The notes under the pieces are model-generated. The model did not search any database. It saw only the letters and a list, made by a program, of their open reading frames with translations, and was not told the origin of the DNA. A program made the translations under genes and the position numbers. A stretch of DNA of 10,644 nt from Candidatus Pacearchaeota archaeon (GTDB lineage: Archaea; Nanoarchaeota; Nanoarchaeia; Pacearchaeales; GW2011-AR1): NCBI GenBank assembly GCA_002690445.1, contig NZER01000141.1:1-10644 (forward strand). Reading direction: 5' to 3'. Positions 6,137 to 10,280 of this stretch are shown in pieces (position 1 is the stretch's first letter; the number at the start of each line of letters is the position of its first letter).

Positions 6137-6181
6137 CTAGTGTCTCCCTCTTAATCTGACGCAGTAGATGTCGGAGTCGTT

Positions 6182-6562
6182 TCAACGTCTTGCTGCCGCT
6201 TCTTCTTCGGCCAGTTCGGTTGCCATCTGCTGAAGCAGTGGCACATCTTCTGCGGGTCCAGCGTAATAGTCTTCTGGCCAGCGTTTCACTGCCTTGACGA
6301 TGGCGTTCCACATATCGCTGGTCAGGTGTTCCGCCAAATTGCATTCATAGAACCGGCTGCGACCGGTCGGCGGATAGTTCATGCAGACCTGCCCCGGATC
6401 GTCCAAATCATCCAGATCTACGCGGTATGTGACGGTGGTGGCGTGGCGGCGTCCGTTCTCTTTACGGCTGTCCCACAAGTCGCTGCGTTCCGTCACGAAG
6501 CACAGCGTCACTGGAATGTCGGCAAGGTAAACCGGTGCGGTTTCTTCCGGGATGTTAGACAT
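6182..6562 (-). CDS. Hypothetical protein, 126 aa
   Basis: Not recognised. The start is placed at ATG 6562 (MSNIPEE) because GGAGG lies seven bases upstream; the frame extends two codons further only through a TTG. The middle is beta-like (VYLADIPVTLCFVTERSDLWDS ... HATTVTYRVDLDDLDDPGQVC) and the C-terminal third is helical (LTSDMWNAIVKAVKRWPEDYY), ending in an alanine/glutamate-rich tail (ATELAEEEAAARR). There is no transmembrane segment or zinc motif. It lies directly upstream of the nuclease, separated by 45 bases, so it may belong functionally to the recombination module. The SD of this gene sits in the loop of a small hairpin (6564-6585). Confidence 0.65.
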   Translation of the reverse strand: MSNIPEETAPVYLADIPVTLCFVTERSDLWDSRKENGRRHATTVTYRVDLDDLDDPGQVCMNYPPTGRSRFYECNLAEHLTSDMWNAIVKAVKRWPEDYYAGPAEDVPLLQQMATELAEEEAAARR

Positions 6563-6563
6563 T

Positions 6564-6585
6564 CTCAAACCTCCAAGTTTTTGAG
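6564..6585 (-). promoter_or_regulatory. Hairpin presenting the SD of the 6562 gene in its loop
   Basis: CTCAAA (6564-6569) and TTTGAG (6580-6585) form a 6-bp stem. The 10-base loop holds GGAGG, the ribosome binding site of the gene starting at 6562, and the stem ends one base before the ATG. Such a stem could present or limit ribosome access. It is short and AT-containing, so its effect is uncertain. Confidence 0.35.
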
Positions 6586-6608
6586 TCGTTGATGTTTGGG
6601 CGTGGGGA

Positions 6609-6848
6609 TTATTCCCCGCCGCCCCGCTGGGTAGTTTCTCTAATTTCTATCGCGTTTGGATAATCAACCTCCGCGTCAGCGATTGAGTCATACGCTGCCT
6701 CGTGGCGTATGAATCCATCTCCATTGCAGAAATCGCAGACGCGAACAGCGTAAACGTCGTGCGCGGTTCGATGCTCAGTTTGGCCGAGTCCGGCGCAGTC
6801 CGCGCAGGGTAGATCAATCTGGAAACGGCTGTCCTCATAGGTCAGCAT
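6609..6848 (-). CDS. Small protein with two DnaJ-type CxxCxGxG zinc motifs
   Basis: A 79-residue protein (ATG 6848; GTG 6857 is an alternative). CADCAGLG (15-22) and CDFCNGDG (38-45) are two copies of CxxCxGxG, the repeat of the DnaJ cysteine-rich zinc domain, and together give one Cys4 site. There is no J-domain, so it is not a complete DnaJ chaperone. Small stand-alone versions occur in phages and may bind nucleic acid or act as protein adaptors. The start overlaps the end of the upstream gene by 14 bases. AGGTG stands six bases before the ATG and overlaps the GTG, favouring the ATG. The C-terminal part is acidic and ends in a GGGE tail. Confidence 0.7.
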   Translation of the reverse strand: MLTYEDSRFQIDLPCADCAGLGQTEHRTAHDVYAVRVCDFCNGDGFIRHEAAYDSIADAEVDYPNAIEIRETTQRGGGE

Positions 6849-7194
6849 GGAGTACACCTATGAATTTCTCTGGAACTTGCGATCCCTCAAGTCTGCCTCG
6901 TCGCCATATCATGTATTCCGCGCAGAGATTTATTGCCTGCCGCGCAGGGGCCGTCCAATGGTTGTTGCGGAACATTCCCCGCCGCTCAAGGGCAGCAAGG
7001 AAGTCCCTCGCCAAGTCAAGCGCCTCCTCTGTTTGTTCAATCTCTTCGGGTGTCCGGCTCTCCCACTCCAATGTCTGCCGCTGGTAGATCTCGTCAATTT
7101 CGTCGGCAAACTCCTCGACAGTCATTTCAGAGTCGTCCACGTTTTGCTGCGCGGCGGGAAATTGAATCACATCTTTGTCGTCTGATTCGCCCAT
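6835..7194 (-). CDS. Hypothetical acidic helical protein, 119 aa
   Basis: Not recognised. The start is set at ATG 7194, one base after the TGA of the upstream gene (TGAGATG) and with GGGGA five bases before it; the frame runs open to 7320 but those residues lie inside the upstream gene. The N-terminal half is very acidic (ESDDKDV ... VDDSEMTVEEFADEIDEIY). Then come two predicted helices (EEIEQTEEALDLARDFLAALERRGMF and TAPARQAINLCAEYMIWRRG). Its order resembles the upstream 133-aa protein (acidic N-terminus, helical C-terminus), but I cannot show homology by eye. It is part of a string of small accessory genes in the promoter-proximal half of the operon. Confidence 0.65.
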   Translation of the reverse strand: MGESDDKDVIQFPAAQQNVDDSEMTVEEFADEIDEIYQRQTLEWESRTPEEIEQTEEALDLARDFLAALERRGMFRNNHWTAPARQAINLCAEYMIWRRGRLEGSQVPEKFIGVLHADL

Positions 7195-7195
7195 C

Positions 7196-7597
7196 TCAGT
7201 CCCCAATTCGATCATATTCCCGCTCGTCGATTTCCTGCGCTGCGCTGTAGCAGCGACTGATTGCCTCGCGCAGACGTTTGGCGGCGTGTTCCGCATCCAC
7301 CGAAACGGTATGGAATCCAATCAGGCAATATTCCCCCAGAGTGGGGAGCGGTTCGTCCTGCTCAAGTTCTGTCTCCCGGCGCGTTGAGAGCGTGTAAACG
7401 CGCTCCAGCGTCTTGGCTAGCGCCTCTAGCTGGGCGATGGGCGAGAGCAAATCGAAATCATCCTCGCCTATCTCATATTCACGATTATCGACAGGATTAT
7501 TAGAACTATCCACCATGTCGCTGGTTCCATTGTTTGATTCCTCCTCTTCAAAATGAATTGCGCCGGTACGCGGATTCATAAATGGCTCTCGGGTCAT
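7196..7597 (-). CDS. Hypothetical acidic helical protein, 133 aa
   Basis: Not recognised. The start at 7597 has GGAGG within a GAGGCTAA leader seven bases upstream. The first ~50 residues are acidic and probably disordered (HFEEEESNNGTSDMVDSSNNP ... GEDDFD). The rest is helical (SPIAQLEALAKTLERVYTL, DAEHAAKRLREAISRCYSAAQEIDERE). There are no cysteine clusters or membrane segments. It follows the 34-aa membrane protein, whose stop codon overlaps the SD of this gene (TGAGGAGG), so translation is probably coupled. It is the last gene with the GAGGCTAA leader. Confidence 0.65.
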   Translation of the reverse strand: MTREPFMNPRTGAIHFEEEESNNGTSDMVDSSNNPVDNREYEIGEDDFDLLSPIAQLEALAKTLERVYTLSTRRETELEQDEPLPTLGEYCLIGFHTVSVDAEHAAKRLREAISRCYSAAQEIDEREYDRIGD

Positions 7598-7609
7598 TTT
7601 TTAGCCTCC

Positions 7610-7714
7610 TCAGATTGTCAAAATCAGAGTCACCGTCAGCGCGACGACGAACGCCGTCCACGTCACAGCGACCACGAAATACGCCGTAATAACCGCCCTA
7701 GCGAGCGGGTTCAT
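7610..7714 (-). CDS. Tiny single-pass membrane protein, 34 aa
   Basis: A 34-residue ORF read directly from the sequence: MNPLARAVITAYFVVAVTWT followed by AFVVALTVTLILTI. Almost the whole protein after residue 7 is hydrophobic, enough for one transmembrane helix, with one arginine near the N-terminus. Its ATG overlaps the TGA of the 58-aa gene as ATGA, and its own TGA runs into the SD of the next gene, so it is locked between two genes by coupling. This packing makes chance unlikely. Function unknown; such peptides in early phage regions can act on host membrane proteins, but nothing here shows that. Confidence 0.6.
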   Translation of the reverse strand: MNPLARAVITAYFVVAVTWTAFVVALTVTLILTI

Positions 7715-7887
7715 GGCAACGCAACCCAAACAAATGCCAGGACGACCACGAACAGGACGAATCCCACGGCGTCTGCGACAACGCTGGCGCGATTCCGCTG
7801 TGTGGTGCGCTGACCGCCTGACATTGTCACAGACAATAGGCGCTGGAGTCTGGTCGCGTCCGCTGGGTTGATTCGTTGTTTTTTCAT
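7711..7887 (-). CDS. Small membrane protein with C-terminal anchor, 58 aa
   Basis: A 58-residue ORF with ATG 7887 and stop 7711. It has a basic, polar N-terminus (MKKQRINPADATRLQRLLSV ... GGQRTTQRNRASVV) followed by a hydrophobic segment at ~39-57 (DAVGFVLFVVVLAFVWVAL) ending in a proline. This predicts a tail-anchored protein with its basic part in the cytoplasm. The start carries the conserved leader GAGGCTAA six bases before ATG and lies downstream of one of the three repeated junction hairpins, which supports it as a real gene. It overlaps the 34-aa membrane gene by four bases. A holin-like role is possible in principle, but the early-region position argues against lysis. Confidence 0.65.
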   Translation of the reverse strand: MKKQRINPADATRLQRLLSVTMSGGQRTTQRNRASVVADAVGFVLFVVVLAFVWVALP

Positions 7888-7965
7888 CGTCTTAGCCTCT
7901 CTCTGGTTGATGGAGTCGCCACCAATACGTGGCGCTGTTTAAACGCCACGCATGAGGAGCGATTC
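7888..7965 (-). repeat. Junction element C: hairpin plus GAGGCTAA leader
   Basis: The 78 bases between two small genes contain, on the - strand, GAATCGCTCCTC after the TAG stop, then a hairpin (arms 7944-7953 and 7925-7934, a 10-bp stem with one G.U, 9-base loop), then the flank ATTGGTGGC, and finally GAGGCTAA (7892-7899) before the ATG. It shares flanks and order with the elements at 8308-8388 and 8797-8881, while the stem sequence is its own. No U-tract follows, so it is not a simple terminator. Confidence 0.75.
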
Positions 7966-8307
7966 CTAGTCCATCCAACCGTCGTTATATGTCGCTTCGA
8001 TTCCGTTCTTCGCGAGATATTCGAGCGCGGGTTTTACGCTACGCTGCGCGGATATATTCCCCTGAACCGGCGGACTCGAAATCACGTTGCGCGGTTCTGC
8101 GGATCTTTTACGCGGGGCGCGAATCCATATCTCGATTCCCTTACCGCCGCAGCACGAACCCTCATCAGTCGCGCCCTGCAATTCCCATTCGGAATCCCAT
8201 AGCCGCTTGGCCTCACGTAGAATCGGGCGGATTCTGTCAATATCCGCCTGCTCGTACGCCTCGACGGCTTCAGGATTGGACGGGTAAAACTTAGGTACTC
8301 TCTTCAT
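7966..8307 (-). CDS. Hypothetical protein, 113 aa
   Basis: Not recognised. The start at 8307 carries the GAGGCTAA leader. The protein has a helical N-terminal half (NPEAVEAYEQADIDRIRPILREAKRLWDSEWEL), a GSCCGGKGIEIWIRAPRKR segment with adjacent cysteines and basic residues, and a C-terminal AQRSVKPALEYLAKNGIEATYNDGWMD. The ending resembles a small alpha/beta domain. Unlike its neighbours it is not strongly acidic. It is flanked on both sides by the repeated junction hairpin elements and ends with TAG, as do the two genes before it. Confidence 0.65.
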   Translation of the reverse strand: MKRVPKFYPSNPEAVEAYEQADIDRIRPILREAKRLWDSEWELQGATDEGSCCGGKGIEIWIRAPRKRSAEPRNVISSPPVQGNISAQRSVKPALEYLAKNGIEATYNDGWMD

Positions 8308-8388
8308 AATTTAGCCTCTTTCTCTAGTCCGGCAGAATTGCCACCAATGGGGACAGCCAGCCAGGCCATCCCCATGAGAAGCGATTGC
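8308..8388 (-). repeat. Junction element B: hairpin plus GAGGCTAA leader
   Basis: The 81-base junction reads, on the - strand, GCAATCGCTTCTC after the TAG stop, then a hairpin (ATGGGGA at 8369-8375 and TCCCCAT at 8347-8353, 15-base loop), directly followed by TGGTGGC, a small second stem (GGCA ATTC TGCC), and GAGGCTAA (8311-8318) before ATG. The flank ATCGCTYCTCATG and the sequence ATTGGTGGC are shared with element C. Confidence 0.75.
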
Positions 8389-8796
8389 CTACGCTGCGGC
8401 TTCGTAGATTTCCCAGTACTGCGCGGTCTCTTCCAAGGCGTACCAGGCCAGCGCGTTAAGAATGGCGGTGTCTGCGCCGTCGTTTCGCGTGGCGTCGTCT
8501 ATATCGTCATGGATCACGGACGCGATTTCGAATGCGGGGAACTCTCCGTGTAGACAATTAAATCCCGCGATCATTTCCAGCGGATCAATTCCGAACTCCG
8601 CGGCTTGGTTTTTGGCGTGGCGGTAAATTTCCGCCATATTGTCGCGTGCAAACTTACACGTCATTTCGCTGTGATAAATGAATCCGCTGAATCCGTCATC
8701 CGCTCCGTTATTCCGAATATTTGACATGGTGGAGTCAATCTCGTCGTCTTCGCAGTTTAACTGCGCGATAACTGAGTCAATGAGTCGTTGTTCCAT
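8389..8796 (-). CDS. Hypothetical very acidic protein, 135 aa (DUF7222-like?)
   Basis: The start at 8796 has GAGGCTAA before it. The protein carries about 27 acidic against 7 basic residues. The sequence GADDGFSGFIYHSEMTCKFARDNMAEIYRHAKNQAAEFGIDPLEMIAGFNCLHG, followed by ILNALAWYALEETAQYWEIYE, recalls a phage family with the pattern GG..GFIYY.DT..F...N...I...........D...MI..FN ... L.W.A.EE.A, which I believe is DUF7222; the name is uncertain and the function unknown. No catalytic motif is visible. The strong negative charge would fit a protein that binds basic partners or mimics DNA, but that is only a possibility. Confidence 0.7.
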   Translation of the reverse strand: MEQRLIDSVIAQLNCEDDEIDSTMSNIRNNGADDGFSGFIYHSEMTCKFARDNMAEIYRHAKNQAAEFGIDPLEMIAGFNCLHGEFPAFEIASVIHDDIDDATRNDGADTAILNALAWYALEETAQYWEIYEAAA

Positions 8797-8881
8797 GATT
8801 TAGCCTCTTTGGTTTGGTTTCGCGTTATCGGTCTAGTAGACCGTCAATGGGCTGAGACGAATCCCAGCCCATGAAGAGTCC
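8797..8881 (-). repeat. Junction element A: two hairpins plus GAGGCTAA leader
   Basis: The 85-base junction reads, on the - strand, GGACTCTTC after the TAG stop, then a hairpin (ATGGGCTG at 8865-8872 and CAGCCCAT at 8847-8854, 10-base loop), then TGA and a perfect second inverted repeat (CGGTCTA C TAGACCG, 8829-8843), then a spacer and GAGGCTAA (8800-8807) before ATG. It matches elements B and C in position, length and CTYTTCATG/CATTG flanks, but the downstream flank is less conserved. Confidence 0.75.
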
Positions 8882-9178
8882 CTAGTGACAGTTAATGAAT
8901 TTCAATGCTTGGTCGCGAGTAGCGAACGCAACCAGGGTCACGAATCCTTGCGAGTCTTCCCAAATCACCACAGTGTCCCCGATTTTGACTTCGTCGGGGA
9001 ACGCGTCGGCCTCGTCGGCGTCTACAGTAAACAGTGTGTAAATAATTCCATCCCAGACTGGCGAATGATCTTCGCCATCGCCATCCATGACGCATTGCCA
9101 GTACCAATTCGCTAGGCCAGTCTCGCCCTCGAATTTTCCGAACCCGTTCTCGACGGTCGCAAAGTCTTGGAGTTCCAT
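8882..9178 (-). CDS. Hypothetical very acidic protein, 98 aa; first gene of the - strand operon
   Basis: Not recognised. About 20 acidic and 4 basic residues, rich in aromatics (NWYWQCVMDGDGEDHSPVWDGIIYTLF), then TVDADEADAFPDEVKIGDTVVIWEDSQGFVTLVAFATRDQALKF. The second half looks like a small beta-barrel (KIGDTVVIWEDSQGFVTLVAF). The start at 9178 has a GAGGCTA leader. It is the gene nearest the divergent promoter, so it would be transcribed first after infection. A nearly full-length basic ORF overlaps it in another frame with its own copy of the leader (ATG 9191); the acidic frame is preferred because its ordinary composition and the neighbour pattern fit real coding. Confidence 0.65.
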   Translation of the reverse strand: MELQDFATVENGFGKFEGETGLANWYWQCVMDGDGEDHSPVWDGIIYTLFTVDADEADAFPDEVKIGDTVVIWEDSQGFVTLVAFATRDQALKFINCH

Positions 9179-9202
9179 AATGTAGCCTCATTGATTAGCC
9201 TC
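9177..9202 (-). repeat. Tandemly duplicated translation leader (2 x 13 bp)
   Basis: On the - strand GAGGCTAATCAAT (9202-9190) is directly followed by GAGGCTACATTAT (9189-9177) and then G, so each copy ends in an ATG. The two copies match at 9 of 13 positions. The second drives the gene at 9178; the first would start an overlapping frame at 9191. It is the same leader as at 8800-8807, 8311-8318, 7892-7899 and 7601-7608. Confidence 0.75.
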
Positions 9203-9213
9203 GAATATGGCGG

Positions 9214-9242
9214 ACCCTAAATCATGATTAATGTGGCGTCAA
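9214..9242 (-). promoter_or_regulatory. Candidate sigma70-type promoter of the - strand operon
   Basis: TTGACG (9242-9237) is a good -35 box. A 17-base spacer leads to TAGGGT (9219-9214), a poor -10 (three of six). The position before the first gene and the absence of another candidate support it. The spacer contains the palindrome at 9218-9231, so a bound protein there would block this promoter. A weak -10 may mean activation is required. Confidence 0.45.
9218..9231. promoter_or_regulatory. Candidate operator palindrome
   Basis: TAAATCATGATTAA is a 14-bp imperfect palindrome with a perfect 10-bp core (AATCATGATT, 9220-9229), lying between the -35 and -10 boxes of the - strand promoter. It is a plausible binding site for a dimeric repressor or for the small HTH protein encoded at 9604. 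Only one copy was noticed, so it is not a typical multi-site phage operator array. Confidence 0.35.
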
Positions 9243-9256
9243 GCATATAAAATGAG

Positions 9257-9285
9257 TTGACCAGGCGCGGGGTGTCGTTTAATGT
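9257..9285 (+). promoter_or_regulatory. Candidate sigma70-type promoter of the + strand rep region
   Basis: TTGACC (9257-9262), a 17-base spacer and TAATGT (9280-9285) form a possible promoter for the + strand genes. Its -35 box lies 14 bases from the -35 of the divergent promoter, back to back (inverted GTCAA/TTGAC). The -10 match is weak. A start near 9292 would give a leader of about 28 nt holding AGGAGAG. Confidence 0.45.
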
Positions 9286-9319
9286 GCGCAGACGTTATCG
9301 ATTCAGCAGGAGAGACCGG

Positions 9320-9541
9320 ATGAGCGAACAAGAATTTTGTCAATGGTTTACAGCTCTTGACCTTGGCCGTTTAGAGCCAATTCGCGGTTATGTTGAGGCC
9401 TTCGCGCTTGAGAACGGTGCCCACGCCCGCAGGGATGAGCATGCCGACGAATACGCCATCGCCAAAATCACCGTTGAAATGTATTTAGATGATGGCGACT
9501 TAGCCGATTCATCCTTTACCGGGATTGCTGGATATAGATAA
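9320..9541 (+). CDS. Hypothetical small acidic protein, 73 aa
   Basis: Not recognised. The start at 9320 (MSEQEFCQWF) is chosen because AGGAGAG precedes it at good spacing; the frame is open back to 9257, but the extra part is an arginine-rich stretch overlapping the promoter. The protein is helical and acidic (about 15 acidic and 6 basic residues): LGRLEPIRGYVEAFALENG, RDEHADEYAIAKITVEMYLDDGDLADSSF. There are no metal, HTH or membrane features. It is the first gene rightward of the divergent promoter, the position of a regulator or early host-interaction gene, and is followed by a strong terminator. Confidence 0.65.
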   Translation: MSEQEFCQWFTALDLGRLEPIRGYVEAFALENGAHARRDEHADEYAIAKITVEMYLDDGDLADSSFTGIAGYR

Positions 9542-9563
9542 CCGAGAATCGATACTGAACCTG

Positions 9564-9590
9564 GGGGGGGCTGCGGCCTCCTCTTTTTTT
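9564..9590 (+). terminator. Intrinsic terminator directly before the HTH/rep genes
   Basis: GGGGGGGC (9564-9571) pairs with GCCTCCTC (9576-9583) around a TGCG tetraloop: 8 pairs, two of them G.U, followed by seven Ts (9584-9590). This is a textbook intrinsic terminator for + strand transcripts. The SD of the next gene (GGAGAGG, 9591-9597) begins at the next base, leaving no room for a new promoter. The HTH and rep genes must therefore be reached by readthrough, so it probably acts as an attenuator or antitermination point. Confidence 0.8.
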
Positions 9591-9603
9591 GGAGAGGAAC
9601 ACC

Positions 9604-9804
9604 ATGCAACGCGAGATTGAGGATTTAGTCGAGGAACTGGATTCGTTTCTGTGGAAGCACGGGTTGAGCGACACAAAATTCGGAATCCTCAGCGTCGGTG
9701 ATGGTCATTTAATGCGACGGATTCGGGACGGCCGACCCATAAGACGCTCAACGGTTTTGAAAATCAGGAAATGGATTCAGCGTTTTGAGCTGGATTCGGC
9801 ATGA
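9604..9804 (+). CDS. Small helix-turn-helix regulator (Cro/XRE-like)
   Basis: A 66-residue basic protein. A first helix (IEDLVEELDSFLWKHGLS) is followed by DTKFGILSVGDGHLMRRIRDGRPIRRSTVLKIRKWI. The pattern GLS.TKFG..AVGD..L.R.IR.GR.....T...I..F is that of small single-domain HTH proteins known to me from Alphaproteobacteria and their phages, in which KFG..SVGD..LMRRI forms the recognition region. The likely role is transcriptional control of the divergent promoters, Cro- or CII-like by position. The start at 9604 has GGAGAGG six bases upstream; the ATG at 9589 would lie inside the terminator/SD. The stop overlaps the next ATG (ATGA), so it is coupled to the replication gene. Confidence 0.75.
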   Translation: MQREIEDLVEELDSFLWKHGLSDTKFGILSVGDGHLMRRIRDGRPIRRSTVLKIRKWIQRFELDSA

Positions 9805-10280
9805 CGTGGCGTTTGATTCGCCCGATCTGGCGACTCGCGGATGTTACCGCTAACCAGCGTCTCGTATTGCTGGCGCTTGCTTCGTTCACTGATAATCGCG
9901 GCGCTAACGCATATCCCAGTCAGGGAACATTGGCGCGCATGTGTTGCTGTACGACTCGAACGATTCGCCGCGCTTTATCGGAGTTGATTGCCAAGCGAAT
10001 AATCGTGCCGAACGGGAAGGCTAGGCGCGGAACGATACGCTACAGCGTCAACGTCAATGTCCTGCCTAGTGCGGACTCTACAGTCCTACCCAAGCGGACA
10101 CCCGCGTCCTACAATCCTAGTAAAAGAAAACCTGGTAATAGGAATCCTGGTAACCTGGAAGAGTCTAAGACTCTAAGAGGGCAATATTTTGATTTTGATT
10201 CAGATTCAGACACCAGCATACGCGAAACAATTCACGACCAGGCGATGCGATTAGACCGCGAACGACGGCGACAAACCTAG
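9801..10280 (+). CDS. Winged-helix replication initiator-like protein with internal iterons
   Basis: A 159-residue protein. Residues ~17-85 form a helix-turn-helix domain of the HTH_36 type (TANQRLVLLALASFTDNRGANAYPS.GTLARMCCCTTRTIRRALSELIAKRIIVPNG....TIRYSVN), as in the N-terminal domains of phage replication proteins such as lambda O-like initiators. A linker (~88-125) follows, with three five-residue repeats NPSKR/KPGNR/NPGNL, then an acidic FDFDSDSD stretch and a basic tail (AMRLDRERRRQT). The DNA of the linker carries 15-bp tandem repeats next to an AT-rich stretch, the layout of an origin within an initiator gene. The start is set by the ATGA overlap with the HTH gene. The C-terminal half is too short for a helicase-loader domain; a plain transcription regulator remains possible. 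Confidence 0.75.
   Translation: MTWRLIRPIWRLADVTANQRLVLLALASFTDNRGANAYPSQGTLARMCCCTTRTIRRALSELIAKRIIVPNGKARRGTIRYSVNVNVLPSADSTVLPKRTPASYNPSKRKPGNRNPGNLEESKTLRGQYFDFDSDSDTSIRETIHDQAMRLDRERRRQT
10113..10210. repeat. Iteron-like 15-bp repeats with AT-rich flank: candidate origin
   Basis: Three contiguous 15-bp units, 10113-10127, 10128-10142 and 10143-10157, share the core AANCCTRGTAA. They are followed by an inverted repeat GAGTCT A AGACTC (10161-10173) and an AT-rich, repeated stretch at about 10183-10206 (ATTTTGATTTTGATTCAGAT). In lambdoid phages the O protein binds iterons that lie inside its own gene between its two domains, beside an AT-rich unwinding region; the layout here is the same. 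Proline and glycine codons are invariant (CCT, GGT) in the repeats, which suggests DNA-level constraint. The number of repeats is small, so the call is a candidate. Confidence 0.5.
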
